From NCBI RefSeq assembly GCF_009905375.1, contig NC_133653.1, forward strand, positions 55,308,665 through 55,372,664: a stretch of 64,000 nucleotides of DNA, read 5' to 3'. The DNA comes from Apium graveolens (lineage: Eukaryota; Streptophyta; Magnoliopsida; Apiales; Apiaceae). The notes under the pieces are model-generated. The model was not told the origin of the DNA and made no database searches. It saw only the letters and a program-made list of their open reading frames with translations. Within the stretch, counting starts at the first letter, position 1. Each line of letters begins with the position of its first letter. A program made the translations under genes and the position numbers. Below are positions 56,148 through 64,000 of the stretch, in pieces.

Positions 56148-58497
56148 TTGGAAATCAACGAATGTAATTTGGTGCGGGTAAACTTTACATCCCCAATGAT
56201 GATGTTTTGAGGGGAATGTAAGTTTACATATCTATTATCATTATATTTTCCATGTTTGTAAACTTATTTGAAGCTGACTAATTACCATGCATTATATGAT
56301 ATATGCTAGTTGGTAAGTAAGTTAAAGTTTTTGAAGCAATATATAAGTTGTTTGAATACTTCCATGCTATATGTTTTTCTATGATGCAAACACTTATGAT
56401 ACTGATATTTATTTTAGCATACACATCTTGATCCTATCGCACTCTGATTTTATACTCTATCTGATATTTTAGTACTAGACCCCGAGTCACTCTGATAGTA
56501 GATTCCTGGGTCACTTTGATCTTTCGTTTATCTTGTGCTAGAATAAATGTGTAGCATAACTAATGATAGTTGTGATATTTGTTTATGTCAATTGTATAAT
56601 TTAATTGGTTCAGTCTTGTTGTGACTAATCATCTGTGATACAATCTTGTTAGATATACTCTTGACATGAATAATTGACCTTATGACTTTAAATGTTGATC
56701 CTGCATAGCTTAACTCTGGCATGGATATTTAATCCTATAGTGTTAAACTCTAATTACTTAATGTAAATATTATTTTATTAGAATAGTTCTTAACCCCCTT
56801 TGTATGTTAATCTCTATATTGTGCTAACTTGAGTTGTTTTAAGCTAATGAGTTATGAATGGATAGTATTGTCAAAAGAATCAGAAATCATGATCATCTGA
56901 GATGTTCCTCATAAATCCGTGTGGTGGTAAGTGAAGGTAAACTTCTTTGACCTAAAATTACTCTGATATTGATCGCTAAATTCTCTAATATTGTACTTTA
57001 GAAGTTTGTGATCATCAACCCTCAGTGGTTTTAGGAACTAACTATGAGACTATCAAACCTTATAAGTTCTGACCCAAGTCATTAGAACCAAACACTTCTC
57101 AAACAACATTCATTACCTTGTTCTGATATATTCAACATATTTTGCTCTGATTCAACTAATTTTTCTTGAGATATGAACCTGATGGTAAGACAAAATTACC
57201 ATTTGGTTTGGGAGTTGTGTTGAGAATGAGGGATATAGTGCCAAGAAGCACCACATAAGGAAGGAAAGGTCAACCCTACAACTCTGTCTCTTACAGGTAG
57301 TGGGGTATCTAAACCTCGAGACATCTGTAATCCCATCTATATTCTCTTAAAAGAATATAGAGCTAAAAAGGCATATAAATTGTTACTAGGTGTATTTTCC
57401 CAATAGAATGTAATCTATTGCAATTCGACTGTCAGTCAGGGCATCTGGATGAGAGTCACTACCCCTTGATTTAAATATTTCCTATGCACACATGAGATTC
57501 ACACACAAGGAAGATATTGATGAAGAAATTGTTGTTATACCATATGAAGGTCACTAATAATAGTTGAATAAGATTCTTGGGTCATTTTTCCATTCATTAT
57601 CTCTGATTTTGAATTTAATTTCATGTTCCTAGATCATTATATCTGATAAGTCTTCACAGACTTCAGAAGAAATCTTTGATCCCAAATGGCATATCATTGA
57701 TCATTAATTATCTTCCCAGAATTCAAATCTGGCAATGATTTTAACTTTTATCAAAATTACAACTTGTAAATGAGGACTCGGATATTATCTTACGAGTTTA
57801 TAAGGTATACTTCTTCATTGAAGTTGAGGGATATAAGGAATTCTACCACTTAAAAGAATCCTAATTTCCCCTCTCTGAAGGAAGATTTCTGACTCTCTTG
57901 ATTGAAAGTTTCCATCCTTGAAGGTGGAAGGAAGCTTTTCTATGAAGAGGATTTTCTTGCAGGTGCACTTGGATGTTTGGAGCATTGAGTGAGTGACACA
58001 CTATAAGACTGAGTGACAAACACTTGAGTATAAAGTGGAGTGAAACACATTGTGAGATCACTAATGGTTATTCAACTAAGGGGATAAATTATAGAGAAAT
58101 TTTAGAAATTATATAGAAGAATAGTCTTTTATATACTAAGGAGGACAATTTCCACCTTTATTGTACTAAGAAGGAGGTTCTTCACCTTTGGGGGGAGATT
58201 ATTGGTTCTGAGTTCCAAAATGTTTTCTATGTGCTCTATGAGAAGATCTGATGATTGAAGACAATATTTGGAAGATTGTAAGGCGTACCTATCTGCAACT
58301 TTACTTAAGGGAGAGAAGAACCAGTTCTCTGCTGAAGCTGAAGGTTTATAAAAGATGCAGAAGATATAAGATAGTATTGTTTACAAGTCCAGAACTAAAT
58401 GTTGAAACCTGATTAAAGATCTATTTTTGGAGTTAATTGAGTTATCCTCCAAACTATTGCTTCTCCATTATTATTTGAATGCTAGGTGTAACAGCCA
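56148..58497 (+). other. Element G non-coding region between pol and LTR
   Basis: No convincing frame is seen. From 57115 it aligns with 561-2039 of copia-1. An env-like ORF would be expected here in a SIRE element but none is recognisable. Purine runs at about 58078-58090 and 58190-58200 resemble the terminal polypurine tract. Confidence 0.6.
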
Positions 58498-58510
58498 AAT
58501 AGGGGGAGAT
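58498..58510 (+). other. Element G polypurine tract
   Basis: AAATAGGGGGAGAT lies directly before TGTTGAGCAAG. Confidence 0.85.
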
Positions 58511-59797
58511 TGTTGAGCAAGATTGAAGCTGTATGTATATCTCAACAATACGAGTTTAGATAACTTAATATAGAATAAAGGACATGGAAATAATCTATCT
58601 TCCACTAGAATCAGTAAAGATTGTTTATTGGGTATATACATGATGATCTTGGTAGCTGCAGTGAAGAAGACGTCAACAGAAGTCTGTATGAAGTTCTTTA
58701 ATATGTTCAGGCAACGAAGGAATAATGTTGAAGTTATTTGAAGCAATTATTAGTATTAGTGTAAAGATCTAAAGGATTCTATATAAAGTTGATTATATAT
58801 GGTAGAAGACTTGTCAATGGTTTATAAAGATTATAGTACAAAGGCCTGAGAGCGGAACTAGTCACCTATGAACTAGACCATTGCACTAGGTGTCAGTGAT
58901 TCGTGAAAGGATACTAAGTACTATCATTAGAATGATTGTTAAGTGAGGATTCGTATCTGAATTAGAAGGCTATATGGTTTATTCGAAGACTCAGAATCGA
59001 AGTACCAGATTTGGTTTTGACCGAGTAGGAGAAATAGGGAAGAATCGGGAGCAAAAACTATCTTAGAATTGGTTCTACACCACTCTAGGCGCAAATGGGA
59101 GATATCCCACACCTTGGAGGCTCAACTGGCTAGATTTTCTAAGGAAAAACCTCTATATGAAGCTAGTAGGCACAACTTTTGTGTCCAAGAGCCTTGCAGG
59201 TGCAACTTGAGAGAAAATCGAAGGCAAGAATGGCTTAAACTACCCCCTAGGCACAAGTCCCCTCTTTCTTGGGACTCAATGGCGCAAGTGGAGGTCCAAG
59301 ACTCCCTAAGGGGCGCAACTAAGTGAAGAATCTAAGGAAATTTTTTCTCTATGCTACCTTGAGCGCAAGTAGACCTCCTCCCTCTTTTAGTTGGCGCAAG
59401 TGCTCATAAAACTAAGTAAATAAAGTCTTGAAGCTTGTTTGCGCAAGTTGGAATAACAAAATCCTTCTAGGCGCAAGTCACAAAATAAAGAAGAATATAG
59501 GGAAACAAGTTTTAATGTGCAAGCCGTTAATTCTATATACATGGTTATTATGATGCCACGTGTCTACTTTCTCTCTCTACACCTACCAACCTATATAATC
59601 AAAAGAAGCAAATTGGAAAATAGATCTCTCCATTCTTAAATAGTGCGAAACTCTTGCAAAATATTCTTAGCACCCAAAAAGCTTAATTTAACAAGGAGAG
59701 GTCATGCCTAATTATTATCACCATTAAAGATTTACCCATCTAGATACACTCATCATTTATAGCTTATTTGATTGTATTGTTAATCATTTGATAAGAG
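58511..59797 (+). mobile_element. Element G 3' LTR, interrupted by element C
   Basis: It starts TGTTGAGCAAG. The first 440 bases align with the copia-1 LTR. A TATA box (CCTATATAAT) lies at about 59590-59599. The stretch before it contains ten GGCGCAAGT-type motifs. No LTR end is seen before element C begins at 59798, so C probably inserted within this LTR. Confidence 0.7.
59098..59478 (+). repeat. GGCGCAAGT motif cluster in U3 of element G
   Basis: Copies or near copies are at 59098, 59169, 59199, 59250, 59281, 59312, 59363, 59393, 59441 and 59470, all on one strand, spaced 29-71 bases. Some have CpG changed to CpA or TpG (GGCACAAGT, GGTGCAACT). The short open frame over them (59069-59326) has no recognisable domain. 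Confidence 0.85.
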
Positions 59798-60844
59798 TGT
59801 TAGTCCCTTAACAATATGACAAGAATTACAGAAGGGGGGTTGAATGGAATTCTTGAAACTTTTTCTTGAAATAAAAATGTTCTAACTCGAATATATGTAT
59901 AAGTGTGTATTGATTAGCACAATGCGGAATAGTTATTTAAATGAATCAAAACACAAGTAATTAAGGACAAGAGTCTTTAAAAACTTTCGGGTAGATTTTA
60001 ATGATTCCACCAGAGATATATATTATATATCGAGAGAACCCTGTGTGCAAAATGCTCACAGCTGCTTACAACAATTAAAAAACTAAGAATACAGAGAAAT
60101 GCTAAGAATTCCGTTTACAAATGTTTCTCTGCTTGTATCTTAGATTCGATGGTTTTTTAGTTGCTAATTCTTGGTTTATATATCACCAAGATTACAAAGT
60201 AATGAGACAGGATAATAAAACAAAACTATCTAGTCTATTACAATGCTACTTCATTACTCTATTCCAGCATCTTTGAATATCTTCATAATAGCATGGAAAT
60301 GGCAATGCTTCTTTGTTCTCGAAAACCCAGTTGAATAGGCTACCATATTCCATTTGCATCCACTCGATGCATGTGACTGTGTTGTCACTGTCAACAGATA
60401 TTTGAATTCTTTATCCATCGGGTTCATGATCATTCGTTGAGTTATTGATCATCCGTCGGGTTTTCTAGTTGATCATCCGTCGACTTCATTGTAGTTTATC
60501 CGTCGGGTACCAATCTGGCACTTGACTTCATTTCATTTATGCAAAATTACAAGACATCATCTATGTACAATTAATCAACCTATTTTGCATATCTAGTTAA
60601 AGTCAACATGACTTGAATACTACTTACAGAATCTATACAATGGTGTATGCAGAAATGTGCTACAGACTTATTGTTACATAAGCTACTCACTCGATGGATA
60701 ATAAGTCATCATCCGTCGGGACTATAATGAGTCATCTGTCGGGACTATAAATCTTATCCGTCGAGTGCTACATAATTTCACTAAGTAAAATCTACCAAGG
60801 TGTTTTGTTCATGAAATCATCAAGTACACAACATATACACAACA
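59798..60844 (-). mobile_element. Element C 3' LTR
   Basis: It is 1047 bp, beginning TGTTAGTCCC and ending ACACAACA on the plus strand. The TATA box on the minus strand is near 60174-60184 (ATATATAAACC). Its U3 holds TCCGTCGGG-type motifs at 60414, 60452, 60477, 60499, 60702 (inverse), 60712, 60734 and 60756. Positions 60264-60844 match 1-560. The left target-site candidate is AAGAG (59793-59797); its partner lies outside the window. Confidence 0.8.
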
Positions 60845-60859
60845 ATCTCCCCCAATTTA
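60845..60859 (-). other. Element C polypurine tract
   Basis: The minus strand reads TAAATTGGGGGAGAT directly before TGTTGTGTAT, the LTR start. Confidence 0.85.
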
Positions 60860-61034
60860 TGTCTACTGAAATTGTAGCCATAAATTAAGAGATACTTGAT
60901 GATAACAAAACACCCTAAAAATACAACTTTAAAAGATAGTAGATATTACTGAAAAGTGCTTCAAATAACAAAAATTGTACAAAGTTTTGCTCACAGTCAT
61001 TTTCAAGGTGCTCCTCTAGCCTGAGAAGATTTAT
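60860..61034 (-). other. Element C 3' untranslated stretch
   Basis: This is non-coding sequence between the extra ORF's stop and the polypurine tract. Nothing further is visible. Confidence 0.5.
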
Positions 61035-64000
61035 CTAGTTCCTTGAAGGTCTGGATCTCTTTCCAAGCTTGCTGTTGTTTTCCTCAATCTGATTTTGGAG
61101 CTGCTTGTGGAATTCCAGTTCATCAGATTCTGAGAGATTTAGCTTTCCTTGCATTTCCAAAAGAGTCTCATTGCTAGAGATACTCAATTGGGCTTCTAAT
61201 CTGAAAAATCTTCTCACACCTTTGTTATCCATGAACTCCATCAGCCAGTAGGGCCTTAGATGCACTCTTCTCCCTGTGTAAGGGATAATTAGGGTCTTTG
61301 GAAGTGCATCTTTAGCTCTAACACTCCTTAGCTCTTCAATCTTCTTCAGTACCAATCTTCTTGCAGTAATGTTGAACCCAAAGTTCTTCTTGAAGGATGA
61401 ATAAACTTTAATCAGTACAACTTGGCTTTCTTGAAGGATCCTGTGAAATGGCCACTGAATCTCCTTTCCTCCTTTGTACTTGAACACTAACCTTTCAGGT
61501 AGGTTTCTGTATGCATCAATTCCTCTCACTTCATCTAGTTCATCTAGATAGAGGTTTAGATCAGAAAATTCTTTGATGTCACACAAGTACATGTAATCTC
61601 CCCTATTGACTTTGGACTAAGCTTTGACTACAGATTTGGATTTGAGAGGTGACAACTTCACTTTCTTGACTGCTCTTGACTTTGTTCTTCTTGGCTTGCT
61701 AAGGATTGGTATATTGAAGTCAGGAATTGGTATGTTCTCTCATTCTATTGGCTCATCCTTGGGCACAATAGGTTCACCACGAATATTCCTGTAGGGATCC
61801 ACCACCCTGATATCTTCAAACACCACAGAGGGCTTTGATGCTAGAGTTGTAGATGGTATGGATTCCTTAGGAAATTGATCTTCCAATTCCTTGTCAACAA
61901 TATCCAGTTTCCTTTTAGTTCTTTTAGCCAATTCCTTGATTCTTGGAGATTTCTTCTGTTGTTCAACTTGCTTCTTTGATTCAGTAATTTCAGATGGCTG
62001 AACATGAATTTGTTGTGATGAATTTACAGCATGTAGCTTGGCTAAGATAGCAATTTGCTCTTTCTTCTATTTAGCCTTTTTAGCATCTAGAGCAGCTTGA
62101 TTCTTTTCCTGCTTCAATCTAGCCTTTTCTTCTCTCTTTGCTTGAGCAAATTGAGGATGTCCAGCCACCACACAAATTTCTTTCCCATTCCTGAAAATCT
62201 TAGTAATTCTTCTTTTTGAAGCTGAATCAGCTGGATCTTTGTAGAAAACAATTGATCTTGACAGAAGCTTCTTTTCATCAGGCTTGGGTGTCTCATACAC
62301 AGTATCCAAGGGGTTCTTCAATGATGATTTTGAGTAGTTCACTCTTGGTTTAAGAATTATTTCAGCCTTTGAAGATTTGATGCAGGAAGGCTGTCCTCTT
62401 TCCAGATAGTTCATGCTCATCTCATTCACAATAATTTGCTTGACTTGAGAGTGATGGATGGCTGACTTGACTGGCTCCTTGACAAGTTCAAACTTCTTCT
62501 GTATTTCCTCATCAATCTTCTCCCAGTTGACTAAACTCAGCTTTTCCTTATCAACTGCTCTTATATTGGCTGCTGCTGCATTGATCAGATCTATACTATC
62601 TATAACTAATGGCTTTGAAATAGTAATTGAAGGCACAATTACTTTACTGATTTGGATTTGAAGCCTCTCCCCCTCACCGGGTCTCCCCCCTCACTTGGTC
62701 CTTTCTCCCCCTTTTTGTTATCATCAAGTTGAGGTGAGGAGGGGGTTTGAGCAGCCACCAGTTTTTATAGTAAATTTGTCTGTTGGGCTTGATGAAGATG
62801 AATGGCTGTTAAAGATGCTTCCATGGCTGACATTCTTGTATCCAAGGCATCTATCTTGGTTGCAAGATCAGAATTTTCCTCAATTTCCTTTTGATGTCAA
62901 GCATTGTAGCTTCTGGAAGCTTAGAATCTATCTTGTCTGACATGGCCTTTTTCATCTCCTCACTATCACCCTTCATGGTGCTTACATCCCTAGCATGCTG
63001 GAAGCCCTGGATTTGTTAAAGTTGCAGGGAGGCTATATGTGCCTGAAGGAGCTTCTTGGTGCTGGCATTAGTAGTGGTTTGAAGAGCAGTATTTGTCTGA
63101 TTGATTAGCTGGATCAGGGTTATCTTGAAGTAATGCTCATCACAGTGCTTTGAGAATGCCCATGATGGCATACCTGATCTTGAACTTGAGCCTACTTCTC
63201 CCCCTATGTCCATTGCTTCATCTTCACTATCCTCACTCCCATCTCCAAAGAAATCAGCTGAACCACCAGTCTCATAGTCCACATCACCAGCTATAGAAGG
63301 CAAAGCTGTGATGGCATCCTTAGTTCTCATCATAGACTGTGTGGTATGCACCAAATTCAACATCCTTTCTGCATTGTCATTGCCCTGTTCAACTAGAAGT
63401 TGATAAGCTGGAACAGGGTGAGTAAATGCCTCAGCATCAAGGGAAGTGGAATCTATAACAGCTTTAGGATGTTGAGATAGTCCTTCTCTGTCTGCATCCT
63501 GGACATTCATTGACTCACTAACAATGACATTCATCCTTATGGCTCCAGTGCATGCATTTCTCTCATTTTCTCTCTTTTGTTGTATCATGGTCTCACCCTG
63601 GCTCCCCATCCCCACACCCTCACCTTCACCTACTAAGGTGGGACTCCTCTCACTCTCTTTTGCCAATCCTGAAGAAATGGATTGCATAGTTTCACTCATT
63701 TCCTCTCCTTTTTCCTGGGAGCAACCCAGACTCTCACTCAACACACTATTCTCTCTCAATCCTAAGAGTGACTGTACAACCACTAAATCTTCTGCACTTG
63801 AAATAAATGAAGTTTGAAGCTGTGCAGAGATACTCGACGGATTAGTGATATCCATCGAGTGAGTGGATTTGCTATCCGACGGATAACTGCTGTCAAGCTT
63901 ATCCGTCGGGATACAATTACTACTCGACGGATGAGCAATATCCTTCGAAGAAATGAATGAGCTGGGAATAGAAACTATTGTTGACTCTATGCTGATTGAA
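61035..64000 (-). pseudogene. Element C extra (env-position) ORF, partial and broken
   Basis: The minus-strand frame is open from the window edge to 63016, with its first visible ATG at 63855. After at least one frameshift (about 62700-62990) it continues through 62067-62636, 61740-61931 and 61035-61592. These last three share one frame and are separated only by stop codons. It is at least about 980 codons. Visible parts: a Ser/Thr-rich start, a probable coiled coil (near 62850), a Lys/Glu-rich stretch (KREEKARLKQEKNQAALDAK) and a C-terminal domain (DLNLYLDELDEVRGIDAYRN). I see no signal peptide or membrane segment. I do not recognise a function. Confidence 0.7.
63832..63932. repeat. TCCGTCGGG-type motifs inside element C's extra ORF
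   Basis: Five copies lie at 63832, 63850, 63873, 63901 and 63922, in both orientations. ATCCGACGGAT at 63873 is the full palindrome. All lie within the open frame and encode short Ser/Pro/Asp stretches such as HPSSS and YPSD. Confidence 0.85.

Larger units (their letters stand above)
55275..59797 (+). mobile_element. Element G: 3' part of a Ty1/copia element
   Basis: RT and RNase H coding sequence begins directly at the Athila LTR end, so Athila inserted into this element's RT. It continues with pol end, 2.35 kb of non-coding sequence, a polypurine tract (58498-58510) and the 3' LTR (58511 onward). The long gap between pol and LTR suggests a SIRE-like element, but this is not proven. The 5' half is absent from the window. 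Element C interrupts the LTR at 59797. Confidence 0.8.
59798..64000 (-). mobile_element. Element C: 3' end of an LTR element with extra ORF
   Basis: It has an LTR at 59798-60844, a polypurine tract at 60845-60859 and a long minus-strand ORF region running off the window. No pol domain falls within the window, so the superfamily is not shown directly. The architecture (about 1 kb LTR, large ORF just upstream of the 3' LTR) suggests a SIRE-like copia element. Confidence 0.7.

Noticed and set aside
60845..60859. Polypurine tract of copia element G on the plus strand
   Set aside because: The run is purine on the minus strand and abuts the minus-oriented LTR of element C; G's own tract is at 58498-58510.
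1..64000. A host protein-coding gene or tRNA gene somewhere in the window
   Set aside because: All long frames map to retrotransposon domains, LTRs or shadows; no exon-intron series with a host domain and no tRNA-like cloverleaf was noticed. A homology search could still reveal a short exon.

Overview
This window is plant DNA, almost certainly from a flowering plant with a large, transposon-rich genome. I find no convincing host gene, tRNA or rRNA. Nearly all of it is LTR retrotransposon, inserted one inside another. The clades are those typical of angiosperms: Ty3/gypsy Tekay chromovirus, Athila and Tat, plus Ty1/copia (possibly SIRE-like). I cannot name the species from the sequence.

Layout, left to right. 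1-560: minus-oriented LTR fragment, cut by the window edge, sitting in the 3' part of a plus-strand copia element (copia-1, 561 to about 2989). 2990-3332: unassigned. 3333-13830: decayed minus-strand Tekay element (A) with a truncated 3' LTR. 13831-55274: minus-strand Athila element (E) that has lost everything 3' of its protease. E is split by two insertions. The first is Tekay B (14885-38268, minus, target duplication CTGAA), itself split by Tekay D (18740-28511, plus, target duplication CACTT). The second is Tat element F (40591-54626, minus, target duplication CTCAT). 55275-59797: 3' part of a plus-strand copia element (G), into which E had inserted. 59798-64000: minus-strand element C, with an LTR, polypurine tract and a long extra ORF running off the window. 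D in B in E in G makes four levels.

Element F is the richest part. Besides a broken gag-pol with the dual RNase H of Tat elements, it holds a gene on the opposite strand with its own TATA box, an ATG-free leader and predicted introns. The three coding exons sum to exactly 740 codons, interrupted by two stop codons. The palindrome GGCGCGCC occurs 22 times across that unit and the adjoining LTR, and 6 more times in the other LTR. I see none in F's gag-pol.

Three other families here carry their own short CpG-rich repeated motif in U3, upstream of the TATA box: C, copia G and Athila E. In C the motif also lies inside the extra ORF. This parallel, the rearranged internal region shared by B and D, and the large natural inverted repeat made by D landing in B's LTR are the main points of interest.

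Nothing here looks able to move on its own: every coding region has stops or frameshifts. D is the most recent arrival, since its two LTRs are nearly identical, so a helper element probably exists elsewhere in the genome.
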